Positions 1 through 9,639 are shown, numbered from the stretch's first letter. The stretch: 64,000 nt of DNA from Streptomyces violaceusniger (GCA_005405945.1 BJHW01000001.1:6758001-6822000); one strand, 5' to 3'. The notes: a model not told the origin generated them from the sequence alone. Numbers and translations: made by a program.

Positions 1-546
1 ATTGGCCCGGTTGCGGCAGGCCAGCGCCACATGGAAGAAGTGATCGCGGGTCGCGCCGTACTCGTGCATATAGCGCCGGGCCAACAGCCCGATCTCATCG
101 GCCGGGCGCAGGAGCCCGTACGGCCGGGTCCACTGGGCCGGGGTGGGCAGCTGCACCTGGGTGTTGGTCCACGGGCGCGGCCCGCTGCCGCGTTTGCGCG
201 ACCGCCAGGCCACCCCGACGCTTGCCTGTCCGGTGGCGATCGCGGCGGCCAGATGCGCGACGGTCGCACACGAACCGCCGCCCCCGTAGCCGACCTTGCC
301 GAAGAAGGTCACGTCCCCGGCGCCGATGGCCTTGGCGACCTCGACCTCGTCGGTCTCCTCCATGGTGTACGAGGCGAAGGCGTCCACCTCGGACGGGGCG
401 ATGCCCGCGTCGTCGAGCGCGGCCAGGATCGCCCGGCAGGCCAGGGTCTTCTCGGACTCGGGGAGGCGTTTGGCGAAGGAAGTCTGCCCGATACCGGCTA
501 TCGCCGTCGCGTCCTTCAAGGTCGCCGTCGCCCTTGCCGCCCCCAT
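1..546 (-). CDS. Lipid-transfer protein / thiolase-like enzyme, N-terminal part (runs off window)
   Basis: The minus strand reads an uninterrupted 182 codons from ATG at 546 to the window edge. The protein begins MGAARATATLKDATAIAGIG and contains YGGGGSCATVAHLAAAIATG (about residues 77-96). This matches the thiolase-fold SCP-x/lipid-transfer group that cleaves or forms beta-keto acyl-CoA in fatty acid and steroid side-chain degradation. AAGGAGG lies five to six bases before the ATG, which fixes the start. It is divergent from the acyl-CoA ligase at 664, with a palindromic operator between them, so the two are probably co-regulated. The C-terminal half is outside the window, so substrate and catalytic residues cannot be judged. 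Confidence 0.85.
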   Translation of the reverse strand, partial: MGAARATATLKDATAIAGIGQTSFAKRLPESEKTLACRAILAALDDAGIAPSEVDAFASYTMEETDEVEVAKAIGAGDVTFFGKVGYGGGGSCATVAHLAAAIATGQASVGVAWRSRKRGSGPRPWTNTQVQLPTPAQWTRPYGLLRPADEIGLLARRYMHEYGATRDHFFHVALACRNRAN

Positions 547-601
547 GGCCGCCTCCTTGGGTCGCGTTCACCGGTGCTGACAGCGGGGAAGGCTACCGCT
601 A

Positions 602-619
602 ATCTGACGGGTAGTCAGC
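602..619. promoter_or_regulatory. Palindromic operator, copy 1 of the CTGACG-N3-CGTCAG family
   Basis: ATCTGACG-GGT-AGTCAGCT: an inverted repeat between the divergent thiolase-like gene and acyl-CoA ligase. It matches five other sites in the window (12221, 14897, 17427, 33657, 33766). The size and symmetry suit a TetR-family repressor dimer; no cognate regulator can be assigned here. Confidence 0.75.
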
Positions 620-663
620 TACTGGGGTCGTCCGTCCCGGGTTCCGGGGAGGGGAGCGGTCCG

Positions 664-2283
664 ATGGAACAGATGGAGCAGCGGCACACCATCCCGGCCC
701 TGATCCGGGCGGCGGTCGCGCGGTACGGCCCGGACGAGGCCGTCGTCGAGGGCCGCGCCCGGATCTCGTACGCGGAGCTCGGCGCCCGGATCGAGCGCGC
801 GGCGGCCGCGTGCGTCGCCTCGGGCCTCGAACCGGGTGATCGCGCCGCGATCTGGGCGCCCAACACCACCGACTGGATCGTGGCGGCGCTCGGCGCGGTC
901 ACCGCGGGCGGGGTGCTGGTCCCGGTCAACACCCGCTTCAAGGGCGGCGAGGCGGCGTATGTGCTGCGCCGCACCCGGGCCACGCATCTGTTCATCACCG
1001 GCACCTTCCTGGGCACCTCGTATGTGGCGTCGCTGCGCCGGGCGGCGGGGGAGGGGCCGGGCCACGGCCCCCTGCCGGGCCTGCCCTATCTGCGGGAGGT
1101 GGTCGTCCTCGCCGACAACGGCCCGGAGGACTTCCGCACCTGGAAGGAGTTCCTGGCGCTGGGCGACGCCGTGCCGCCGCAGGAGGTCCGGTCACGGGCG
1201 GAGGGGGTGCGCCCCGCGGACCCCTCCGACATCACCTTCACCTCCGGCACCACCGGCCACCCCAAGGGCGTGGTGACCACGCACTCCCAGACCGTGCGGG
1301 TCTTCGACACCTGGAGCGAGATCACGGGGCTGACGGCGGGCGACCGCTATCTCATCGTGAACCCGTTCTTCCACACCTTCGGCTACAAGGCGGGCATCAT
1401 CGCCTGTCTGAGCCGCGGCGCGACGATGGTGCCGCAGCCGGTCTTCAGCGTGGAGACCGCCCTGGCCAACATCGCCGCCGAGCGCATCACCGTCCTCCCC
1501 GGCCCGCCCACCCTCCACCAGTCCCTGCTCGACCACCCCGCCCGCGCCGCCCACGAGCTGTCCACCCTGCGCCTGGTCGTCACCGGCGCCGCCGTGGTCC
1601 CGCTGGAGCTCGTGGAGCGCCTGCGCTCGGAGCTCGGGGTCGCCACCGTGCTGACGGCATACGGGCTGACGGAGGCGTCCGGCACCGTCACGATGTGCCG
1701 CCGCGGCGACCCGCCCGAGGTCATCGCGGGCACGGCGGGCCGCGCGATCCCGGACACCGAAGTCAAGATCGCCATGGCCACCGGTCGCGAACTCCCCCCG
1801 GGCCGGCCGGGCGAGGTCTGGGTCCGCGGCTACCACGTCACGCCCGGCTACTTCGAGGATCCGATCGCCACGTCCCGCACCATCACCCCCGACGGCTGGC
1901 TGCGGACGGGCGATGTCGGGGTGATGGACGAGCGGGGCAATCTGCGCATCACCGACCGCATCAAGGACATGTTCATCGTCGGCGGCTTCAACGCCTACCC
2001 CGCCGAGATCGAGCAGCTCATCGCCCGCCACCCCGATGTGGCCGACGTCGCCGTCGTCGGCATCCCGGACCCCCGCCTGGGCGAGGTCGCCAAGGCCTAC
2101 GCGGTCCGCCGCCCGGACTCGACCCTGACGGCGGACGACCTCATCGCGTGGTCGCGGCGGGAGATGGCCAACTACAAGGTGCCCCGGCAGGTGGAGTTCC
2201 TGACCGAGCTTCCGCGCAATGCGAGCGGGAAGGTCCTCAAGGGGAAGCTGCGGGCGGGGTGGAACGGGGTGGCTAGGGCTTGA
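664..2283 (+). CDS. Acyl-CoA ligase, FadD3-like
   Basis: A 539-residue ANL-superfamily enzyme that would adenylate a carboxylic acid with ATP and transfer it to CoA. The P-loop TFTSGTTGHPKG is at about residues 190-201, YGLTEAS near 333, the hinge/ATP motif GWLRTGD near 414 and the C-terminal catalytic lysine in PRNASGK near 520. The stretch NPFFHTFGYKAG resembles FadD3, the steroid C/D-ring propanoate (HIP) CoA ligase of actinobacteria, so a ring-degradation acid is a plausible substrate. That is inference only. The start at 664 follows GGAGGGGAG; a longer open frame upstream is antisense to the thiolase gene and unlikely. The stop overlaps the end of the convergent membrane gene by 11 bases. 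Confidence 0.85.
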   Translation: MEQMEQRHTIPALIRAAVARYGPDEAVVEGRARISYAELGARIERAAAACVASGLEPGDRAAIWAPNTTDWIVAALGAVTAGGVLVPVNTRFKGGEAAYVLRRTRATHLFITGTFLGTSYVASLRRAAGEGPGHGPLPGLPYLREVVVLADNGPEDFRTWKEFLALGDAVPPQEVRSRAEGVRPADPSDITFTSGTTGHPKGVVTTHSQTVRVFDTWSEITGLTAGDRYLIVNPFFHTFGYKAGIIACLSRGATMVPQPVFSVETALANIAAERITVLPGPPTLHQSLLDHPARAAHELSTLRLVVTGAAVVPLELVERLRSELGVATVLTAYGLTEASGTVTMCRRGDPPEVIAGTAGRAIPDTEVKIAMATGRELPPGRPGEVWVRGYHVTPGYFEDPIATSRTITPDGWLRTGDVGVMDERGNLRITDRIKDMFIVGGFNAYPAEIEQLIARHPDVADVAVVGIPDPRLGEVAKAYAVRRPDSTLTADDLIAWSRREMANYKVPRQVEFLTELPRNASGKVLKGKLRAGWNGVARA

Positions 2284-4885
2284 GCGGTGGGCCTGCGAGG
2301 TTGTTCCAAATGGCCGCCGCCGCCGCGAATTGGGCGATGAGAAAGGTGGCCTGCACGGACAGGGTGCGCATCTGGTAGATCGACAGCAGCAAACTGAGGC
2401 GAGTGGGCCAGAGCTGTTTCTCGCCTTTGAATGTGGTCATGTCCATCCCGATGCTGGTGAGAGTGAGGACAATGAGCATCAGAGAGGAGCTCAGGACCGC
2501 GGTGCCGAGTTCTGCGTCAGTGATGCGGTTGACCAGGGTGCCGACGCCGATCGGAATCACGTAGGCGACAGTCAGGCACAACGCCCGCATGGGGCCGCGG
2601 CGTCCGGGCAGTACGCGCCATAGCGCTCCCAGGGCCAGGCCCGTAGCAGTCCATGCGATCTGCCAGGTGAGGAACTTAGCGACGATCTCGACCAGTCCGG
2701 TAGGGCTGCCGCTCGTGAGCATGATCTGCTTCGGGTCCTTGACGTAGTTTGCCCACACGATGACGAGGCTGGCCGGAATGCCGAAGAAGAACGCCAGGCG
2801 CGCGGCATGCCGTGCGTTCCTCCACCAAGTGTCTTCGGGCCCCCAGCTCAGCGCCACATCTACTACGGACACATGATCCGGCAGGCAGTCGTGGTCGCAC
2901 CCGGCGGGCCTCCAGTGGCGCAGCTTGCGTAGTTCATCCTCCACTTCATCACGCGTTGTCTTTTCTTCATGGCCCTGATCCACCAGGCGGAGCTTTTGAT
3001 GGAGAGTGCGGTAGCGGTGGGCCTTGTCCAGCAAGGGCTCACGGCCTTGCTTGGTGCTCAACCCGTAGATGGCTCCGGACGTTTGGTGCAGCACCGACCA
3101 TCGCCGGCCTAAGGACACCACGGCGTACAGGGAAGCGATATTCAGCAGGAGCCACACGAATAGCAGCACCGAGGAGCCTGCAAACAGGTACCCTCTCGTC
3201 GCCGCAGCAATGGCAAAAACAACCGCTGTCAGCCGCATATCGTTCCGGCGCGGCTCCATGAACTCCTTATCAGGATTCCGGTATACTTGCTCCTCTGCGG
3301 ACTTGGCTCGGATGTTCAAGAGCGCCACGAGCGCGATGATGGTCAGTACCCATGTGTAGGCGTACGCCCATGTAAGGCCGACCGGTCCGAATTGGACCAG
3401 GAGATTACCGAGGTGTTTGTCGCGGGAAGAGCCGTAACCTCGCTCGTCATCGCCAAGCCAGGTCGCCCGTTGCCAGTTGAGATCGACAGACCACCGGTAT
3501 GAGATCAGCATGGCCAGCGCGACCACGGCCAGTGCGGCTCCGACGGCTCCGATACAGCGGGCGCGCGCCTGATCCCAGGTCTTCGACCAGGGGACCAGTT
3601 CGCCTTCTTGCGCGAAGCGCCATGCCCATGCAGTCATCGCTGCCAGCCATAGCCATAGCATTGCCAATTGTGACAGCATTTGCCAGGTAATGCGGGCGCT
3701 GGGTGGGGCCAGCTCTTTTGGCATATAGACGAGCGCGGGATTCAAAAGTGCCAGCAAGCCGTATGCGACTAGCAGCAAAGCAACCAAAATGACAGTGCCG
3801 GCCAACGCTCGAGCGCGTTGTACGTGCGCTTCCTCTGTCTCGGTCTTCGACTCGTGGCCTGATGTGCGGGAGAGCCAGGGATATCCGACGAAGATTAGAA
3901 CCACAGCTGCCGCCGTGCCGGCGACAGTGTGCCAAACGCTGAAAGTTTTGGGCTGTGGGGTCAGCGCGAGTCCCACGCCAAGACCTGCGCTGAGCCCAGC
4001 CCACCGCAACGCTGCCTTCACGGGGCGTGCTTGAGGGGCCTTGCTGAAAGGCAGAGCCCACCGCCTAATCCCTTGCGCTTTCGGCGCCGGTGCGGCAGCC
4101 GGGTCCAGTCGGGCGCGGAACACGGCCATTGCGAACACCACTGAGCCGCTGACCCACCACAAGGCGATGCAGAGTCTGCTCCAGGTCGGCTGTTGGGCAC
4201 TGCTGAGAGCGAAGAGCACATGCCACGGTGGATGCACATCGATCGACGCTTTCGGGGGCTGCTCGGTGCTCCACACCCACGTGTCTTTGCCGGCATGTGT
4301 TGCTCTGGGGGAGGCGTCGCGGGCATCAAGTCCGCCCAGCTTGATTTCAATGCGCTTCCACTGAGCGTTCTTCATCGCTGCGCCCAGATGTTCCGGATGA
4401 AGTTGGACCGTCCAGATGTCGTTCTTCTTGGGGACGCTGATACTCCATGGTCCGAGCACGGTGCTACCGGGATGTTTGATCAGGGCGAACGCCTTGTATC
4501 GCACCACAGTCCGGTCGTCCTTCTCTGTCACCTCCGGGCCGTGCAGGCGCCATTCATCCTTCCAGTACGGGGTGGATTTTGCCACTTTCTTTCCGCGCAG
4601 CAGGCAGCGCATTGCAATTCGATACTCCTTGGATCTCCCGCCGAGGGTTAGTTCCTCGGTGGGAGACCATGAGTTCTGCACGGTGATGGTAGTAATCGCC
4701 TCGGCTCGGACGAATGTCTGACCGTGGTGGAAGAACCGGATCGCAGCCTCGACCTCCGGTGTTCCGGCTTCCGCCACTTTGCAGTCGTCAGAGGTGGCCG
4801 CTCCCGCCTCCGTCGGCCACAGCCCGCACCACGCCACCATCACGATCAGCAGCGCCAGCCAGCGCCGCCACCGGTTTGCCGCCAT
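2273..4885 (-). CDS. Large polytopic membrane protein of unknown function (DUF6185-like)
   Basis: 870 residues. Residues 1-29 look like a signal peptide (basic start, LALLIVMVAWCGLW core, AGA-A end). About 200 extracytoplasmic residues with two early cysteines follow, then roughly a dozen hydrophobic segments from residue 230 to the C-terminus. A charged cytoplasmic-type loop lies near residues 600-680 and contains the Cys pair CDHDC. GGAG sits seven bases before the ATG. I recognise no catalytic motif. From memory it resembles an actinobacterial family called DUF6185, but that needs a search. It is convergent with the acyl-CoA ligase and divergent from the small gene at 5097. Base use is less extreme than in neighbours, with noticeably more A/T at third positions. 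Confidence 0.75.
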   Translation of the reverse strand: MAANRWRRWLALLIVMVAWCGLWPTEAGAATSDDCKVAEAGTPEVEAAIRFFHHGQTFVRAEAITTITVQNSWSPTEELTLGGRSKEYRIAMRCLLRGKKVAKSTPYWKDEWRLHGPEVTEKDDRTVVRYKAFALIKHPGSTVLGPWSISVPKKNDIWTVQLHPEHLGAAMKNAQWKRIEIKLGGLDARDASPRATHAGKDTWVWSTEQPPKASIDVHPPWHVLFALSSAQQPTWSRLCIALWWVSGSVVFAMAVFRARLDPAAAPAPKAQGIRRWALPFSKAPQARPVKAALRWAGLSAGLGVGLALTPQPKTFSVWHTVAGTAAAVVLIFVGYPWLSRTSGHESKTETEEAHVQRARALAGTVILVALLLVAYGLLALLNPALVYMPKELAPPSARITWQMLSQLAMLWLWLAAMTAWAWRFAQEGELVPWSKTWDQARARCIGAVGAALAVVALAMLISYRWSVDLNWQRATWLGDDERGYGSSRDKHLGNLLVQFGPVGLTWAYAYTWVLTIIALVALLNIRAKSAEEQVYRNPDKEFMEPRRNDMRLTAVVFAIAAATRGYLFAGSSVLLFVWLLLNIASLYAVVSLGRRWSVLHQTSGAIYGLSTKQGREPLLDKAHRYRTLHQKLRLVDQGHEEKTTRDEVEDELRKLRHWRPAGCDHDCLPDHVSVVDVALSWGPEDTWWRNARHAARLAFFFGIPASLVIVWANYVKDPKQIMLTSGSPTGLVEIVAKFLTWQIAWTATGLALGALWRVLPGRRGPMRALCLTVAYVIPIGVGTLVNRITDAELGTAVLSSSLMLIVLTLTSIGMDMTTFKGEKQLWPTRLSLLLSIYQMRTLSVQATFLIAQFAAAAAIWNNLAGPPLKP

Positions 4886-5096
4886 CCGCTCGCTCCGTTC
4901 GCCCGCATGATTGACCCGCTATGCGCATACATACTCATGCGTGCGCCACAGTCCGGCGCGGGCGCGCAATCAAGAGGCAGATGTCCAACCTGTTGGCCGC
5001 AGACGGAGCCAGGCGGCTTCGGGTTGCGGGAGCTCGTCCTGCGCCTTACGGTCTTTCAGGAGTGCATAGCTGATCCGTGATCCGTAGGAGAGGGCT

Positions 5097-5483
5097 ATGG
5101 CCGATAAGGAAATCACCACCCGAAGGCCGGAACTTCCCCGGTTCGAGGAGGCCGAAGGGCTGGGTCCGCAGGATGCGGAGTTCGTGCGGGACCTCATCGG
5201 GGTGCTGGAGAAACACGGCAACCTCGACCGTTTCGGCCTGTGCCTGCTGCACGATCACTTCCCGCTCGACACGGACGAAGTTCTGGTCGAGACGAACGAC
5301 CCCGAGGCCCGCACGCTGCACATCCGCGTCGAGAAAGCGAACGGGACCCGGCACGCCAAGCCCTCGCAATGGCGATTCCTGCCGAACGTCCCCCATGCGA
5401 AGGGTGCGGAGTTCGCAGGTGGCCCGTACGAGGTGATCCTGCAGTGTGACGTGCTCAGGTTGTGCCCGGGGCGCGATTGCTGA
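5097..5483 (+). CDS. Small conserved-looking protein, unknown function
   Basis: 128 residues, no signal peptide or membrane segment, mildly acidic. The start follows TAGGAGAG with good spacing. Notable stretches are CLLHDHFPLDTDEVLVE (residues 47-63) and a C-terminal half ending CDVLRLCPGRDC with three cysteines in the last twelve residues, which might bind metal. No family is recognised. A strong bidirectional hairpin follows at 5552-5579. It is divergent from the membrane protein gene at 4885 with about 210 bases between them. Confidence 0.65.
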   Translation: MADKEITTRRPELPRFEEAEGLGPQDAEFVRDLIGVLEKHGNLDRFGLCLLHDHFPLDTDEVLVETNDPEARTLHIRVEKANGTRHAKPSQWRFLPNVPHAKGAEFAGGPYEVILQCDVLRLCPGRDC

Positions 5484-5551
5484 GGGGCGCGTACCCCCGT
5501 ATGGATGTCGCATGGCGTCAGGGCCAAGGTGTTCCCGGCAGGGCAGCGCAA

Positions 5552-5579
5552 AGGGGCCGGGCGTCTTCTCCCGGCCCCT
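5552..5579. terminator. Bidirectional hairpin terminator
   Basis: A perfect 10-bp stem (AGGGGCCGGG / CCCGGCCCCT) with an 8-base loop lies between the convergent genes at 5097-5483 and 5608-5805. Confidence 0.85.
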
Positions 5580-5607
5580 CTCGGCGCTCACGAGTGTCTC
5601 GTGGCGC

Positions 5608-5805
5608 CTACTGCGGGCTGGTGGGGGAATGACCCTCGCCCTGCGGACCCGGGGCGGCAGCTGTGGTGTATTCACCACTGTCCATACCGACGACGGGGGT
5701 GTGACTATCGCTTGCAGCCGCGAATGCGGCTGTCTGGCTTGTGGCTCCGACCGCGGCACCTATGGCGATAATCAGGATCGCAACGCCCTTTGTGGCACGA
5801 TTCAT
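5608..5805 (-). CDS. Small secreted peptide carrying one AfsS-like repeat
   Basis: 65 residues. ATG at 5805 follows GGAGG with seven-base spacing. Residues 1-31 form a clear Sec signal peptide (MNRATKGV, then a hydrophobic ILIIAIGAAVGA core, then AAFAA before the probable cut). The predicted mature part is about 35 residues and ends GPQGEGHSPTSPQ. That end is almost the same as the 14-residue unit repeated six times in the gene just upstream (GEGHTPAPPQ). An upstream gene with the same motif but no signal peptide, and two AfsR-like regulators, suggest it belongs to that locus. It has its own strong A/T-rich promoter at 5830-5858 and a terminator after it. Function is unknown; an exported signal or a by-product of repeat shuffling are both possible. 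Confidence 0.75.
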   Translation of the reverse strand: MNRATKGVAILIIAIGAAVGATSQTAAFAAASDSHTPVVGMDSGEYTTAAAPGPQGEGHSPTSPQ

Positions 5806-5829
5806 TCCGGTTCCTCCGTTACGGGGGTG

Positions 5830-5858
5830 ATTATCTGTTTTGTACTGCAAATTAACAA
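5830..5858 (-). promoter_or_regulatory. Sigma-70/HrdB-type promoter of the secreted peptide gene
   Basis: On the minus strand TTGTTA (5858-5853), a 17-base spacer and GATAAT (5835-5830). This is unusually A/T-rich for the region and close to consensus. The transcript would start near 5823, giving a leader of about 18 bases that carries the GGAGG site. Confidence 0.7.
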
Positions 5859-5966
5859 TGAGGGGTACGTGTGTTCGGCCATCTGGCCGGAACTCGTCGA
5901 AGCTTGGCGGAAAGGGGGTGCGCGCGGTGGTGCGGGGGTGCTCGTCCGGGAGGTGGCCCGCGCAAA

Positions 5967-6013
5967 GGGGCCGATGTCGATGACGTCCCCTCCGCGTCAT
6001 CGACATCGGCCCC
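5967..6013 (-). terminator. Long perfect hairpin after the AfsS-like gene
   Basis: A perfect 19-bp stem (5967-5985 with 5995-6013, GGGGCCGATGTCGATGACG and its complement) and a 9-base loop. In the minus direction TTTGCGC follows. It separates the AfsS-like gene (stop at 6055) from the secreted peptide gene. Confidence 0.85.
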
Positions 6014-6054
6014 GCGGTGTTACCTCATGGAAATGAGCGACGTTTCCTGTGCTC

Positions 6055-6375
6055 CTACTGGGGCGCTGAAGGCGTGTGGCCCTCGCCTTCGGTGCTCAGC
6101 TGCGGCGGTGCGGGTGTGTGGCCCTCGCCCTTGGTGCTCAGCTGCGGCGGCGCGGGTGTGTGGCCCTCGCCTTCGGTGCTCAGCTGCGGCGGTGCGGGTG
6201 TGTGCCCCTCCCCCTGGGTGATCAGCTGGGGCGGTGCGGGCGTGTGGCCTTCACCCTGAGTGGTCACCTGTGGAGGTGCCGGGGTGTGGCCCTCGTCCTG
6301 AGTGGTGAAGGGCGCCGGGTCGGCCTCCAGTGGCCGGTAGGCGTCGGACTCGGGTTTCTTGTCCGTACTTGTCAC
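6055..6375 (-). CDS. afsS-like: AfsS-like protein with six 14-residue repeats
   Basis: 106 residues from a GTG at 6375. GGAG sits six bases before it; an in-frame ATG at 6390 is the alternative. After a short charged start the protein is six tandem 14-residue units of the form x-T-T-Q-G-E-G-H-T-P-A-P-P-Q; the first has DEGH and the last ends TPSAPQ. S. coelicolor AfsS, the small 'sigma-like' activator switched on by AfsR, is known for a few 13-residue repeats around T-x2-N-x-M-P-A-P. The shared T...H-x-P-A-P-P pattern and the position 37 bases after an AfsR-like gene support homology by type. Here there are twice as many repeats, and GEGHTP replaces the NHMP-type core. No signal peptide. Confidence 0.75.
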   Translation of the reverse strand: MTSTDKKPESDAYRPLEADPAPFTTQDEGHTPAPPQVTTQGEGHTPAPPQLITQGEGHTPAPPQLSTEGEGHTPAPPQLSTKGEGHTPAPPQLSTEGEGHTPSAPQ

Positions 6376-6412
6376 GATCAACTCCATCGGGTGCTTTGGT
6401 CGGTATAGGCCG

Positions 6413-9400
6413 TCAACACCCGCCCGGCGACTCCCCCGTGGGTCGCCGGACGGATGTCTCAAAAGGGCCGTCCACCTTACGGTGTGACCTCGCAACCGAC
6501 CCGTCTGCCCCCGCGGGGACGGGTCGACCGCTACTAAGACTCCCGGACGGCGATAAACGATTGATGAACGGTCGGCGAGTCGCGCCGTTATGCGGCGGCC
6601 GCGGGGCCAGAAGCCTGCGGACGTCCTCCGCCTCAGGCGTCCCCAACCGCTGGTGAATTGACAGCGCCTCACGCCAGCAGGCGTCCGCGCGCTCGTTCTG
6701 GCCGAGCTCCAGCAGCGCCTTGCCGAGCAGGGTCAGTACGATCGCCCGGCGCCACTCGCCCCCGATGCCCCGCAGGGCGAGAGCCTGTTCGGCGTGGGTG
6801 GCGGCCTCCGCGGGGCGCCCGATCGACAGGTGCGCCTCGGCCAAGCGCTGGTGGGTCATGCCCTCCCAGAGCGGCTGGCGGTGCTCACGGAACAGGCCGA
6901 GGGCCTCGGTGAGCTGCTCGAGCGCTTGAGTGAGGCTCCCCGCCCCGGTCAGGGCGATACCGAGCGCGTACTTACCGTTGGCCAGGCGCAGGGTGCGGCC
7001 CAGGCTCCCGTAGATCCGCACGCCCTGCCGGGCCAGGTCCACAGCGCTGTCGATGCGGCCCATCTCCACATACGCACGGGAGAGGTTGCACAGCGCGCTG
7101 GCCTCTCCGGGCTGATCGTCCACGGCCCGGTAGGCGTCGATGGCACGGAGGAAATGCCGCTCCGCGTCATCCCAGCGGGTACGGCTGAGGTGCGCGATGA
7201 TGCCGCGCTCGGTGAGGGCGCGCCCCATCGTGACGTAGTCCTTGACCGCGGAGCCCAGGGCCAGGGCGCGCTCCGCCTGCGCGTCGGCCTCCTCGAGCCG
7301 GCCGGTGAGGTTGCGCACCTTGGCGAGGCAGGTACGCGCCCGGCCTTCGGCCCGGGTGTCGCCGACCGTGTGTGCCGTTTCGCTGACCACGCGGGCGACG
7401 GCCTCGTAGCGGGGGGCGTTGGCGCCGGACTCGGCGAGGTCCATCGCGGCGAGCAGCAGATCCGCCGCCCGGTCCAGAGTGCTGCCCGAGGCGGCTTGCT
7501 GGGCGCAGGCCAGCAGGCAGTCCGCCTCGGTGAACAGCCAGTCCAGAGCGGCGTCCTGATGCGGAAAGACCAGGCCGGGCTGGCTGGCTGGGGCCAGGTG
7601 GTCGCCCAGGCGGTCGCCGGGCCGCTCCATGGCGTACACCCGTGCGGCCGTGGCGAGGTAGAAGTCCAGCAGCCGGGAGAGCGCCGCCTCGCGGTCCGCT
7701 GCCGACTGGTGCCGCTCCGCGCAGTCACGCGCGTAGAGACGTACGAGGTCGTGGTAGCGGTAGCGGCCGGGCGCCGCGGACTCCAGCAGGGAGGCGTCGA
7801 CCAGGGACTCCAGGAGCTCCTCGGCGTCGAGGGTGTCCATCTCCAGGACGACGGCCGCCGCGGCGAGCGAGATGTCGGGGCCGTCCGCGAGCCCCAGCAG
7901 CCGGAACGCCCGGGCCTGTGACGGCTCCAACTGGCCGTAGCCCAGCGCGAAGGTGGCCCGCACGGCCAGGTCGCCCGCCCGCAGCTCGTCCAGCCGGCGG
8001 CGCTGGTTGGCGAGCTTGTGTGCCAGCGTGGAGACGGTCCAGGTGCGGCGCGAGGCCAGCCGGGAGGCCGCGATCCGGATGGCCAGCGGGAGGAAGCCGC
8101 ACGCCGCCACCACGTCCATGGCCGCGTCGCGCTCGCTGACGACGCGCTCATCGCCCACTATCCGCGTGAAGAGGGCGAGGGCCTCCTCCGGGCTCATCAC
8201 GTCCAGGTCGACCAGGTGGGCGCTCTCCAGGTCGACCATCCGGGTCCGGCTGGTGATCAGCGCGGCGCAGCCCTCCGTACCGGGCAGCAGCGGCCGCACC
8301 TGTGCGGCGTCGCGTGCGTTGTCGAGCAGGGTGAGCACCTGGCGGCCGTCCAGCATCGAGCGGTAGAGCGCGGCGCGCTCCTGGACGCCCTCGGGGATCG
8401 CGTTGTCCGGGGTGCCGAGGGCGCGCAGGAAGGCGCCCAGGACCGCGTTGGGCTCCGCCGGTACCGGGCCCGCCCCCTGAAGGTCGACGTAGAGCTGGCC
8501 GTCGGGAATTGATGGCGGGCCGCGTGGGCGACGTGTACGGCGAGCGTCGTCTTGCCGACGCCCCCGATTCCGGCCACGGCTGACACGGCCATGACACGCC
8601 CCTCGGCGGTGGCGAGCTGTTCGCTCAGCTCGTCGACAAAAGCGACACGGCCGGTGAAGTCGGCCACCGTCGCGGGAAGCTGGGCCGGCCGTACGAAACT
8701 GGGCCCCGCGTGAGCGCGGTCGTCCACCGGGGCGGCCAGCTCGGCATCCGCCTGCAGGATGCGCTGGTGCAGCTCGGAGAGCTCCGGGCAGGGGTCCACG
8801 CCGAGATCCTCGGCGAGCAGCCGCCGGGTGTCGTTGTACACGGCCAGCGCCTCGGCCTGCCGGCCGCTGCGGTAGAGCGCCAGCATCAGCAGTTCGCGCA
8901 GCCGCTCCCGGAGCGGATGGGCGGCGGTGAGGGCGGTGAGTTCGGAGACCACCTCGGTGTGGTGGCCCAGCTCCAGGTCGAGATCGAGCCTGGTCTCGGT
9001 GAGGACGAGATGCCACTCCGACAGCCGGGCGCGCTGGGTCACGGCGTAGGGCCCCGGCACTCCGGCCAGGGGTTCACCGTCCCACAGGCCCAGTGCCTGG
9101 CCGATGAGCTCATGAGCCCGCGGCCGGTCGCCCGAGTGCCGTGCCTTCTCCGCCTCCGCCACCAGGCGCTCGGCCACATCGGTGTCCAGGGCCCCGAGCC
9201 CCACCTGGACCGCGTAGCCACCCGACTCGCTGACCAGGACGTCCGATTGCGGGGTGAACGCCTTGCGCAGCCGGGAGGCGTAGGTGCGCAGCGCCGCGAT
9301 TGCGGCGTCCGGGGGGTCGTCGCCCCACAGGGCGTCGATGAGCTCGGGGGCGGTGGCGGTGCGCCCACCGCGCAGCAAGAGAGCGGTGAGCAGGGCTCTT

Positions 9401-9510
9401 TGCTGTGGTGATCCGGTGCTCACCTGTTCCTCGCCCCGCCAGGCCCGTACCGGTCCGAGCACGGTGAAGCGCAAGGGCTGCTCCTGTGCCCGCTCCTTCT
9501 CGCCGGCCAT
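6413..9510 (-). CDS. AfsR/SARP-family STAND regulator, full length (one frameshift in this sequence)
   Basis: About 1032 residues once one base is restored. Order: OmpR-type winged helix (about 13-95, with PQQRALLTALLLRGGR), bacterial transcriptional activator domain (about 100-245), NB-ARC ATPase with P-loop GIGGVGKTT near 310, then C-terminal TPR repeats. AfsR-type proteins bind promoters such as afsS and integrate serine/threonine kinase and small-molecule signals. The reading frame breaks near 8506-8511, where TTCCCGACGG should have one more base to continue into PDGQLYVDLQG. ATG at 9510 follows GGGGGAG. It lies downstream of a paralogue at 9640-12098 with the same strand and promoter motif, and just upstream of the AfsS-like gene. 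Confidence 0.85.
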
Positions 9511-9542
9511 GGTCTCCCCCTGCCTCTGTTCCCAGTTGCACG

Positions 9543-9578
9543 GGTCAGTTTGCCTTGCCGATACCCCTCACGTCAGTA
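9543..9578 (-). promoter_or_regulatory. Conserved 36-bp promoter element of AfsR-like gene 1
   Basis: The minus strand reads TACTGACGT, ten bases, then GGCAAGGCAAACTGACC, ending 32 bases before the ATG. The same arrangement with identical spacing occurs before the second AfsR-like gene (12130-12165). ACTGAC is present at both ends of the element. Confidence 0.6.
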
Positions 9579-9639
9579 GGGACCGGACCTCTCCACAAGG
9601 CCTGCCACACTTCACAGCCCTCGGCATGCCGACGCACCG

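Noticed and set aside
8500..8515. Programmed frameshift in the AfsR-like gene
   Set aside because: The paralogue breaks at a different place, about 20 other unrelated genes break the same way, and no slippery heptamer with a stimulatory structure is evident.
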